This document shows, piece by piece, positions 16,879-23,900 of a DNA stretch of 64,000 nucleotides (its first letter is position 1; each line of letters starts with the position of its first letter). The stretch comes from Corynebacterium lowii (GTDB taxonomy: Bacteria; Actinomycetota; Actinomycetes; Mycobacteriales; Mycobacteriaceae): NCBI RefSeq assembly GCF_001412085.1, contig NZ_LKEV01000004.1, positions 1-64,000 of the forward strand, given 5' to 3'. A program made the position numbers and the translations under genes. Below the pieces are notes generated by a model that was given only the letters and a program-made list of their open reading frames with translations, made no database searches and was not told the origin of the DNA.

Positions 16879-18570
16879 GTGACTGACTCTCGTGACCAGC
16901 GCGGTAGCCGACGCGGCCTGTGGATCACCCTCTCCATCATCTTTGGTGCCTTGGCTTTGGTGGCCCTCGTATATGCGGCAGACCTCCTTCTCACCAGGGG
17001 AAATGTTCCCAGGGGCGCCACCGTGGGCGGCGTGGAAATCGGCGGCATGGCCAAAGAAGAAGCCGCCGAGAAATTGGAGACAGAACTTGGGGATGTGGCT
17101 ATCAAGCCCGTTTCTGTCCACGCCGGGGAAATGTTCACGCAATTTATTCCGGCGGATTCCGGGGTGGCCCCGGATTGGGCCGCCACGGTGGAGGACGCCG
17201 GGGCGCAATCGCTCAACCCGATTACCCGCGTGCGGGGTTTCTTTGACACCTATGAGGTGGACATCGTGAGCCGCGCGGATGACACAGCCTTTACCGCCAC
17301 CCTGGAGCGCGTGCGCGGGGATCTTAGCCGTGAACCCCACAACGGCGGGGTGGCTATTGAGGCGGGCCGCGTGGTGACCGATCCCGCTGTCAACGGTCAG
17401 GAGATTAACCGCGAGGAATTGCGTAAGCGGGTGACCTCCGAATGGCTCAATCCCGAGGGCATTGAGATAGAGGCCAAGATCGTGGAGCCGGATATTCGCA
17501 ACGACGCCGTGCAGCGCGCCGCCGAGGGCGACGCCGCCAAGGCCGTCTCCGCTCCCGTGGTGGCTCAGGGCCGCGATGGGGTCAAGGGCGTGATTCCGGT
17601 GGAGCGCATGGGTGAGGTGGTGACCTTCGCCCCCGATAAGGGCGCACTGCGCACCGACGTGAACCTAGAGGCCGCCCAGGCCATGCTGGCTGAGGGCCTG
17701 GCGAGCACGGAACGCACCCGCACCAACGCGCAGATTTCCTTTGCCGGTGGTTCCAAGCGGGTGACCCCGCACGTGGACGGCGTGAGCATCGATTGGGATA
17801 AGAGCGCCACCCATCTGCGCGATCGCATCGTGGGCACGCAGCCGCGCCAGTTCGACGTGATTTATATTGACGAGCCGGCTTCCTTTACCACCCAGGCCGC
17901 CGAGGCCGCGACCTTCGACGAGGTGGTGGGGGAGTTCACCACGGATGGTTACTCCGAGGCCTCGGGCAAGAATATCGCCCTGGTGGCTCAGGCCGTCAAT
18001 GGTGCGCTGGTGCCCCCGGGCGAAACTTTCTCCCTCAACGGCTATACCGGCCCGCGCGGTAAGGCGCAGGGCTATGTGGAAAGCGGCATTATCCTCAATG
18101 GCCACGCCGATGAGGCCGTGGGCGGCGGCATCTCCCAATTTGCCACCACCTTGTACAACGCCTCCTACTTTGCGGGCATGACGGACGTGGCCCACACTCC
18201 GCACAGCTACTACATTTCCCGCTACCCCGCTGGCCGTGAGGCCACCGTGTACGAGGGCGCCATTGACCTGCAATTCCGCAATGATTCCGACCACCCCGTG
18301 CGTATTGATACCTCCGTGGGAGACGGCAGCGTCACGGTGAAGCTCATGGGTGTTAAGACCGTTAACGTGGAATCCATCAACGGTGGCCGCTGGGCGCAGA
18401 CCTCCCCGGAAACGCTCAACCTCTCCGGAGATAAGTGCTCCGCCTCCTCCGGCGCTCCTGGCTTTACCACCTCCGATACCCGCATTATCAAGGACCTCTC
18501 CGGTGCGGAGATCAGCCGCGAGGAAACCACTACGGTCTATGACCCGCAACCGATCGTGAAGTGCAGTTAA
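16879..18570 (+). CDS. VanW-family protein with peptidoglycan-binding-like repeats
   Basis: The 563-residue protein has a membrane anchor near the N-terminus (LWITLSIIFGALALVALVYAA). Two PG-binding-4-like regions follow (about residues 50-180 and 190-320), the first opening with TVGGVEIGGM. The VanW domain lies in about 370-530, with GETFSLNGYTGPR, the GGGISQFATTLYNA motif and HSYYISRYPAGREATV. I chose GTG 16879 because TACGCT lies 6 nt upstream, which fits a leaderless start. The protein is probably extracytoplasmic and cell-wall associated. VanW itself has no proven activity, and presence here does not mean vancomycin resistance. Confidence 0.85.
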   Translation: MTDSRDQRGSRRGLWITLSIIFGALALVALVYAADLLLTRGNVPRGATVGGVEIGGMAKEEAAEKLETELGDVAIKPVSVHAGEMFTQFIPADSGVAPDWAATVEDAGAQSLNPITRVRGFFDTYEVDIVSRADDTAFTATLERVRGDLSREPHNGGVAIEAGRVVTDPAVNGQEINREELRKRVTSEWLNPEGIEIEAKIVEPDIRNDAVQRAAEGDAAKAVSAPVVAQGRDGVKGVIPVERMGEVVTFAPDKGALRTDVNLEAAQAMLAEGLASTERTRTNAQISFAGGSKRVTPHVDGVSIDWDKSATHLRDRIVGTQPRQFDVIYIDEPASFTTQAAEAATFDEVVGEFTTDGYSEASGKNIALVAQAVNGALVPPGETFSLNGYTGPRGKAQGYVESGIILNGHADEAVGGGISQFATTLYNASYFAGMTDVAHTPHSYYISRYPAGREATVYEGAIDLQFRNDSDHPVRIDTSVGDGSVTVKLMGVKTVNVESINGGRWAQTSPETLNLSGDKCSASSGAPGFTTSDTRIIKDLSGAEISREETTTVYDPQPIVKCS

Positions 18571-18594
18571 ACGCGCACTGTTAGGATTTGCCCC

Positions 18595-19392
18595 ATGAGT
18601 GAGCACTACAATCTCTATGAATCTCTGGGGCTGAACCGGGAGAGCAGCAGCGAGGAGATCGCCGCCGCGCTGGACGCGCGGCTTGCCGATCACCTTGCGC
18701 GCGGGGGAGCGAAAAACGACCCCGCCTACGATGAGGCTGCCACCGCCCGCGCCATCCTGGGGGATAACGCCAAGAGGGGGCTTTACGACGCCCGCCTGGA
18801 CGCCCCCGAGGGAACGTCCATCACCATCGGGGATTTAAGGGAGCTCGCCGGCCAGGAAGCCCCGGTGCGCCGCGTGCAGTACCGCTACGAGAAGGTATCG
18901 GCCCCGAACTCACTGATGGCCGCCTTCAAGGCCGCACCCGCCGTGGTCAACGGCGCCGCCTGCCTGGCGCTCGGCGGAGCACTCATCTCCCTGTTGGCGA
19001 TGGTGCTGCTCTACCTCACCGCTCATCACGAGCGGCAGAACTTTGAGGCCTTCAATCAGATGTACGGCATGGGGACCGGGGCTCATGTCATGACGGCGGG
19101 CCTGGTGGCCTCGCTTGCCATCATGGCTTTTGCCGCCGCCCTGTATTGCCTGCACGGGATCGCCGTGGTGGCCATTGCGCTGCGCGGTGGCAATCCGATG
19201 GCTCACGCGGCGGCGGTGGCCTCCACAGTGGTGCTCCTGGTGCTCTCCTTGTGGGTGTGGCTCATGCCGTTGAATCTGGCCTATGCGGGCTTTATTTACG
19301 TGCCCTACCTGCTGGCCCTCCTGGTGCTTCTACTGCTGCCGGACTCGCGGGCCTGGGCCGCGGGGACGCGGCGGGTGCGGGAAGTGGTGTAG
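18595..19392 (+). CDS. Membrane protein with a degenerate J-like N-terminal domain
   Basis: The 265-residue protein starts with a J-domain-like segment: YNLYESLGLNRESSSEEI, an intervening helix, then ARAILGDNAKRGLYDARL. The HPD tripeptide needed to stimulate Hsp70 ATPase is absent; the corresponding loop reads ARGGAKNDP. Four membrane segments follow (about 105-130, 160-185, 200-222 and 228-250). A TAGGAT box lies 7 nt before the ATG, suggesting a leaderless start. The fold resemblance is good, but chaperone activity is doubtful. The function is unknown. Confidence 0.65.
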   Translation: MSEHYNLYESLGLNRESSSEEIAAALDARLADHLARGGAKNDPAYDEAATARAILGDNAKRGLYDARLDAPEGTSITIGDLRELAGQEAPVRRVQYRYEKVSAPNSLMAAFKAAPAVVNGAACLALGGALISLLAMVLLYLTAHHERQNFEAFNQMYGMGTGAHVMTAGLVASLAIMAFAAALYCLHGIAVVAIALRGGNPMAHAAAVASTVVLLVLSLWVWLMPLNLAYAGFIYVPYLLALLVLLLLPDSRAWAAGTRRVREVV

Positions 19393-19435
19393 GGGTGTTT
19401 AGGGTCCGTTGGCTGGCCGGCGCGGACACTGGTGT

Positions 19436-19464
19436 TTGACACTGCTTAGAAGGCTTGCTATACT
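19436..19464 (+). promoter_or_regulatory. Consensus housekeeping promoter of the HEPN/Abi locus
   Basis: TTGACA at 19436-19441 and TATACT at 19459-19464 are separated by exactly 17 bp. This is close to the ideal sigma-70-type promoter and unusual for this window, where most promoters show only a -10 box. Transcription should begin near 19471, at the foot of the hairpin RNA and about 87 nt before the start codon of the Abi protein. It implies strong, unregulated synthesis of the leader. Confidence 0.8.
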
Positions 19465-19474
19465 TCTTTGTGAA

Positions 19475-19528
19475 GCCCCGGTGGAGCGCTATCTGAAGGA
19501 GAAATCTTACAGATATTCTCGCCGGGGC
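19475..19528 (+). ncRNA. Structured leader / candidate RNA antitoxin of the HEPN Abi gene
   Basis: The 54-nt segment folds into one nested hairpin. The outer stem is GCCCCGG (19475-19481) with CCGGGGC (19522-19528). A short GAG/CTC helix sits inside it, and the inner stem is TATCTG (19490-19495) with CAGATA (19510-19515). The 14-nt apical loop contains AAGGAG. It starts 10 nt after a consensus -10 box and precedes a HEPN-family gene. HEPN Abi (AbiF-like) proteins with a dedicated structured RNA that neutralises them have been described, so an RNA antitoxin is a reasonable reading. A translational control leader is the alternative. No covariation evidence is available here. Confidence 0.5.
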
Positions 19529-19557
19529 ATGGATATTTTCATTGCGGGGGCAATACT

Positions 19558-20265
19558 GTGGGGGATAAGCTGGATTGGATTGAGACGTGGCTGTCGGAGC
19601 CGCGTTGGCAGCGATATCTTTGCGTGGCTGGATATTCTGTGCAGGCGGGGCTCGAACTGTATGAGTGGAATCTGCAACTTGCTAGTGCGGTTATGCACGA
19701 TGTTGCTCACATAGAAATTTCTGTTCGTAATGTTTATGACCAGAAGATTAGTGCAGCATGGGATGGAAAGCTGCACTGGCTATTCGATAGCTCCTCGCCG
19801 GTTATTGCACCGTTGATTCGTGCCCGTCGTCGTGGTGGAAACGTTGATCTGAATGCTCGGAACCGAGCTAGTATTGCTGATGCAAGAAACCGAGTTAGAG
19901 CTAAGTATCCTGATCCGGGTCAGGTGATTGCTGAGTTACCTTTCGGTTTTTGGAGAAATCTCACTGATGCGGCGCATGAGAAGAGTCTGTGGATACCGTT
20001 TCTCCACCATGCATTCCCTCAAGGGACGGATAGGAGAGCAGTGGAGTATGCGCTACGAAAGGTGAATATAGTTCGAAACCGTGCTTCACATCATGAGCCA
20101 TTTTTTACTCTGAAGCAGCAAAATGTATTGCTTAATGCGCAGAGAAACATTGTCAATCTTGCGCGGATGCTTTTGCCGCCTCTGGCTGACTACATTATTG
20201 CAACGAGCACTGTGGAACAGGTTTTAGCGCAGACGCCCACTTTTTTAAATAAAGAGAGCCGATGA
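19558..20265 (+). CDS. Abi-like HEPN-domain protein (probable RNase toxin)
   Basis: The 235-residue protein fits the Abi-like family. It has an N-terminal helical region with LYEWNLQLASA and AHIEISVRNVYDQ, a FGFWRNL segment (about 130-135), and a C-terminal IVRNRASHHEP. R173, N174 and H178 form the RX4H signature of HEPN ribonucleases. Such proteins act in abortive infection or toxin-antitoxin systems by cutting RNA. The gene has lower GC and more A/T-ending codons than its neighbours, and lies between chromosomal genes at a tRNA 3' end, all signs of transfer. The start is GTG 19558 without a clear Shine-Dalgarno. The final codons and stop lie within the convergent tRNA-Gly gene. The family call is good; toxicity is inferred. 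Confidence 0.75.
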   Translation: MGDKLDWIETWLSEPRWQRYLCVAGYSVQAGLELYEWNLQLASAVMHDVAHIEISVRNVYDQKISAAWDGKLHWLFDSSSPVIAPLIRARRRGGNVDLNARNRASIADARNRVRAKYPDPGQVIAELPFGFWRNLTDAAHEKSLWIPFLHHAFPQGTDRRAVEYALRKVNIVRNRASHHEPFFTLKQQNVLLNAQRNIVNLARMLLPPLADYIIATSTVEQVLAQTPTFLNKESR

Positions 20266-20327
20266 CGGGAATCGAACCCGCGTATTCAGCTTGGGAAGCT
20301 GACATTCTACCATTGAATTACATCGGC
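20257..20327 (-). tRNA. tRNA-Gly (anticodon CCC)
   Basis: On the minus strand a 71-nt cloverleaf is present. The acceptor stem GCCGATG/CATCGGC is perfect, the anticodon stem is TCAGC/GCTGA around the loop TTCCCAA (anticodon CCC), and the T arm contains the invariant TTCGATT loop. The 3' CCA is not encoded. The 3' end lies at 20257, where the convergent HEPN gene ends. tRNA 3' ends are common integration sites, and this is the boundary at which the accessory gene lies. Confidence 0.92.
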
Positions 20328-20437
20328 ACAGCGCCTTAAACATGGCCTATGTACAGCCAAGAGCGCTGCGTAACACTCTACACCATCGCGGCGAGCCCCA
20401 GGAAACCCCCTGCACGCCACCGGCTACACTCGTGGTT

Positions 20438-20995
20438 GTGCTTCTTTCCGACCGGGATATTCGCAAGGCCATCGACGAGGGCGATCTGGGTATTGAGCCC
20501 TATGACTCCCACCTGATTCAGCCCTCCAGCGTGGATGTGCGCCTGGATAGGTTCTTCCGCGTATTCAATAATTCCAAGTACACCCACATCGACCCCAAGC
20601 GGAAGATGGATGACCTCACCAGTTGGGTGGAGGTGGAGGAGAGCTTTGTGCTCCACCCTGGGGAGTTCGTGCTGGGGGCCACGCTGGAAAAGTTCAGCCT
20701 CCCCGCGCACCTGGCCGGCCGCTTGGAGGGTAAGTCCTCCCTGGGGCGCCTGGGTCTGCTCACGCATTCCACGGCGGGTTTCATCGACCCCGGTTTTTGC
20801 GGCCACATCACCCTGGAGCTGTCTAATGTGGCTAACCTTCCCATCGTCTTGTACCCGGAGATGAAGGTGGGCCAGTTGGCGCTCTTTGCGATGTCCTCTC
20901 CGGCGGAGGTGCCTTATGGGGCGTCGAGTTTGGGCTCTAAGTATCAGGGGCAGCGCGGCCCGACGGCCTCGAAGGCGTACCTGAACTTCCAATAA
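20438..20995 (+). CDS. dcd: dCTP deaminase (probably bifunctional dCTP deaminase/dUTPase)
   Basis: The 185-residue enzyme starts [36 protein letters not shown] and contains [21 protein letters not shown] and KYQGQRGPT, all hallmark segments of the family. In actinobacteria it turns dCTP into dUMP directly, supplying thymidylate synthesis and limiting dUTP. I chose GTG 20438 by alignment with known proteins. TACACT at 20425-20430 lies 7 nt upstream, so the mRNA is probably leaderless. Adjacent to ugd, as Rv0321-Rv0322. Confidence 0.95.
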   Translation: MLLSDRDIRKAIDEGDLGIEPYDSHLIQPSSVDVRLDRFFRVFNNSKYTHIDPKRKMDDLTSWVEVEESFVLHPGEFVLGATLEKFSLPAHLAGRLEGKSSLGRLGLLTHSTAGFIDPGFCGHITLELSNVANLPIVLYPEMKVGQLALFAMSSPAEVPYGASSLGSKYQGQRGPTASKAYLNFQ

Positions 20996-21056
20996 TTCTT
21001 AATTGTTTGCCCCCGGTTCAGCCCCTGTTTACTCAAGCGGAGTAGCAGTGGAGGGC

Positions 21057-22376
21057 ATGAAGATGAGCGTCATTGGAACCGGATACCTGGGGGCCACGCA
21101 TGCGGCCTGCATGGCGGAGCTGGGGCACGAGGTGCTGGGGGTGGACGTCGATAAGCGCAAGATCGACGCCCTGGCTGCCGCCACCGTTCCCTTTTATGAG
21201 CCGGGTCTGCCGGAGGTGCTGCACCGCAACTTGGCGGCGGGGAAGCTGCGGTTTAGCACGGAGTATGCGCAGGCTGCCGAGCATTCCCAGGTGCATTTTC
21301 TGGCGGTGGGCACCCCGCAGCGGCGCGGGTCCTATGCCGCGGACCTCACCTATGTGCGCGCGGTGATTGAGGAGTTGGTGCCGCTGTTGGAGGGCGAGCA
21401 CCTGATTCTGGGGAAGTCCACGGTGCCGGTGGGCACGGCCGCGCAGTTGCAGGAGTTGGCTGATTCCCTGGTGCGGCCGGGGGCGAGCGTGGAGATCGCG
21501 TGGAACCCGGAGTTTCTGCGCGAGGGGCACGCGGTAGACGATACGATCCACCCCGACCGCCTGGTGCTGGGCCTGCGCGAGGGCTCCGGCGCCGAGGCAA
21601 CCGTGCGGGAGATTTACGCTGCGCCCATCGCGGAGGGTACGCCCTTCCTCACCATGAGCCTGCCCACGGCGGAGTTGGTGAAGGTTTCCGCTAATGCCTT
21701 CCTGGCTACCAAGATTTCCTTTATTAATGCCGTCTCCGAGGTTTGCGAGGCCACCGGGGCGGACGTCACGGCGCTTGCCGACGCCATCGGGCACGACGAC
21801 CGCATCGGCCGCAAGTTCTTAGGCGCGGGCCTGGGCTTCGGTGGGGGCTGCCTGCCCAAGGACATTCGGGCCTTTATGGCGCGCGCGGGGGAGCTGGGGG
21901 TGGACCAGGCGCTCACCTTCCTGCGCGAGGTGGATGCCATTAACCAGCGACGTCGCGAGCGCGTCGTAGAGCTCACCCGCCGCTTCTGCGAGCATTCCCT
22001 CATTGGGGTGCGGGTGTGCGTGCTGGGCGCAGCGTTCAAGCCCAATTCCGACGACGTGCGCGATTCCCCGGCGTTGAATGTGGCGGGTTCCCTTTCCCTG
22101 GCGGGGGCGCATGTAACGGTTTATGACCCGCAGGCGATGGAGAATGCAGCAAGGGTATTCCCCACGCTGACCTATGCCCCCTCTGTGGAGGAGGCGTTGC
22201 GCGATGCGCAGGTGGTGATTCTGGCTACGGAGTGGCAGGAGTTCCGCGATCTTGACCCGCAGGAAACGGCGGATCTGGTGGAGCGGCGCAACCTCATTGA
22301 CGCGCGCAACGTTTTGGACCTTTCGCGCTGGCAAGAAACCGGCTGGGAGGTCTGTGCACTGGGCAGGGCCGTGTGA
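21057..22376 (+). CDS. ugd: UDP-glucose 6-dehydrogenase
   Basis: The 439-residue protein has the Rossmann motif GTGYLGATHAACMAELGHEV and the central-domain segment EFLREGHAVDD. The catalytic Cys lies in GFGGGCLPKD, and the C-terminal UDP-binding domain has VLGAAFKPNSDDVRDSP. It oxidises UDP-glucose to UDP-glucuronate with two NAD+, feeding polysaccharide or lipoglycan synthesis. I chose ATG 21057 (MKMSVIGTGYLG) by family alignment; upstream in-frame starts are less likely. No glycosyltransferase cluster is directly linked. Confidence 0.92.
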   Translation: MKMSVIGTGYLGATHAACMAELGHEVLGVDVDKRKIDALAAATVPFYEPGLPEVLHRNLAAGKLRFSTEYAQAAEHSQVHFLAVGTPQRRGSYAADLTYVRAVIEELVPLLEGEHLILGKSTVPVGTAAQLQELADSLVRPGASVEIAWNPEFLREGHAVDDTIHPDRLVLGLREGSGAEATVREIYAAPIAEGTPFLTMSLPTAELVKVSANAFLATKISFINAVSEVCEATGADVTALADAIGHDDRIGRKFLGAGLGFGGGCLPKDIRAFMARAGELGVDQALTFLREVDAINQRRRERVVELTRRFCEHSLIGVRVCVLGAAFKPNSDDVRDSPALNVAGSLSLAGAHVTVYDPQAMENAARVFPTLTYAPSVEEALRDAQVVILATEWQEFRDLDPQETADLVERRNLIDARNVLDLSRWQETGWEVCALGRAV

Positions 22377-22584
22377 CGGTTGGGTCTGGTGTGGTGAAAG
22401 TTTCTGTTGAGGTTTTTGCGTGGCGCGGATACCATTGATTCTGATTTTTGGTAGAGGAAAAGCTGGTAGCCGCTTGGCTGGGAAATATGCAGCATATGAT
22501 GGGCGCAGCATAGTTGCCGGTTAAGTTCGCAGTAGGCTACTTTTGTATCCTGAGTGACAGTTGAGTTTTGAGGAAGGTAGTTCA

Positions 22585-23577
22585 ATGAAACGACGGGTCT
22601 CGATTGCCCTGGCTACTGCATGTGCGGTTGCGGGCATGAGCCTTGCTGGGGGAGGAACTGCCCTCGCGCAGGAGAATCAGCCGCCTGCTGATGTTGCACA
22701 GTTCCTTGGTGAGGTGGCCAAGGCTCCGGTGCCGATCCCGCAGCCCAAGGTTGCTGCACCTGCTCCTGTTAACCAGGATGTGCAGGAGAGCTACGTCAGC
22801 TTCGGTGATTCTGTGGCTGCGAACCCCACGGTGCTGGACATCATGGTGACCCGCGCGAAGAACCAGGGCCTGGATATTCAGTGGCCCACCATCCGCGATG
22901 GATTCTGTGCTCAGGGTGCTAATAACTTCCCCACCCAGGTGGCTCAAAAGACGGGCCTGCGCTTGGAGGATTACTCCTGTGGTGGTGCCACCGCCTACAT
23001 GGAGGAAAACCCCAAGAGCGCCATTCCTCACGACACCATCAACGATCAGGTTTCCAAGGCTCTGGCCTCCGGTGCCCTGGATGGTCGTACCAAGCTGGTG
23101 AGCATTTCCATCGGTGTGAATGATCTCTGGCAGCCGGGCAACTACGAGAACGTGGGCCAGGAGCGCCGCAACGCGCTCTATCACGAGAACGTGACTCGCG
23201 CGCTGAACTGCATCAAGGAAGCGGCACCGAACGCCAAGGTGGTCATGCTTGGTCTGCCGGATCAGACGGATGGCGCAAACCACACCTGCGGTACCAATCT
23301 GCTTGGCATGGTTTCCCACTGGTACTTCCCCATCGTGTCCTACTATCAAGATGAGTTGCGCAACGCCCAGCGCGCGGCAGCTCAGGCTGGTGGGGCGAGC
23401 TACTTGGATATGGTCAGCGAGATCAACCTGGCCAATAACAACAACGGCTGCTCCCCGAACCCGGACCGCCTCAGCGCGGCAATCTTCGATGATGCACCGC
23501 ATAACTTCACCTTCCATCTCACCGATGCCGGCCACGCGTACTACGCCAACCGCCTGGTACAGGAATACAACGCATAA
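22585..23577 (+). CDS. Secreted SGNH/GDSL-family hydrolase
   Basis: The 330-residue protein has a Sec signal peptide (RRVSIALATACAVAGMSLAGG, likely cleaved after ALA). Block I is YVSFGDSVAANP with the nucleophile Ser, block III is ISIGVNDLW, and block V is TDAGHAYYANRL, giving the Asp/His pair. Cys residues spread along the chain (DGFC, YSCGG, ALNCI, HTCGT, NGCS) suggest disulfides. It probably cleaves esters of lipids or mycolates outside the cell. A strong AGGAAGG lies before ATG 22585. It is followed at once by a 50-codon gene whose Shine-Dalgarno overlaps this stop codon. Confidence 0.88.
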   Translation: MKRRVSIALATACAVAGMSLAGGGTALAQENQPPADVAQFLGEVAKAPVPIPQPKVAAPAPVNQDVQESYVSFGDSVAANPTVLDIMVTRAKNQGLDIQWPTIRDGFCAQGANNFPTQVAQKTGLRLEDYSCGGATAYMEENPKSAIPHDTINDQVSKALASGALDGRTKLVSISIGVNDLWQPGNYENVGQERRNALYHENVTRALNCIKEAAPNAKVVMLGLPDQTDGANHTCGTNLLGMVSHWYFPIVSYYQDELRNAQRAAAQAGGASYLDMVSEINLANNNNGCSPNPDRLSAAIFDDAPHNFTFHLTDAGHAYYANRLVQEYNA

Positions 23578-23586
23578 GGAGTAACC

Positions 23587-23739
23587 ATGAGCCCGGAATT
23601 GCTGACTCAGATCATCAATGACTACCCGCTGACCACCCCCTTGGTGCACCTCACCGGCACCTTGAACCTGGATGACTTTGCGGAGCGTACCCTCAACGCA
23701 TGGCCGGATACCCGCCAGCTGATTGAGTACTACGGCTAA
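23587..23739 (+). CDS. Small conserved-looking protein, 50 residues
   Basis: An ATG at 23587 is preceded by AAGGAG, which overlaps the stop of the SGNH hydrolase gene, so the pair is translationally coupled. The product begins MSPELLTQIINDYPLTTP and ends ALNAW-like then RQLIEYYG. It is acidic, largely helical in prediction by eye, with no signal peptide or membrane segment. A strong terminator follows 28 bp after the stop. Codon use is like the neighbours, which supports real coding. I do not recognise the family; it may assist the hydrolase or act independently in the cytoplasm. Confidence 0.65.
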   Translation: MSPELLTQIINDYPLTTPLVHLTGTLNLDDFAERTLNAWPDTRQLIEYYG

Positions 23740-23767
23740 GCTTTTTCACCCCGCAGGGTTTTAACCT

Positions 23768-23807
23768 GGTGCCTCGATCACTCCGGAACGAGGCACCTTT
23801 CTTCTTT
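23768..23807 (+). terminator. Rho-independent terminator after the SGNH operon
   Basis: GGTGCCTCG (23768-23776) pairs perfectly with CGAGGCACC (23789-23797) around a 12-nt loop. TTTCTTCTTT follows. It separates the SGNH/50-residue operon from the P450 gene. Confidence 0.88.
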
Positions 23808-23900
23808 GGTCCAACTTTGGACGGGATTATCAGGAAATCCCTAGCCCATTGTTAATTCCACTGACTTTTTCCGAATAAAAAGTAAGGATCGTTACTTTCC

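Noticed and set aside
15556..17340. Minus-strand frame of about 594 codons across lpqI
   Set aside because: Antisense shadow of lpqI and the vanW-like gene; low-complexity His/Gly/Arg composition.
16879..18570. Vancomycin resistance determinant
   Set aside because: VanW-domain proteins are common in actinobacteria; there are no vanHAX or vanY genes.
19409..19714. Plus-strand frame overlapping the HEPN promoter and leader
   Set aside because: It runs across the consensus promoter and the hairpin, then overlaps the better-supported HEPN gene in another frame.
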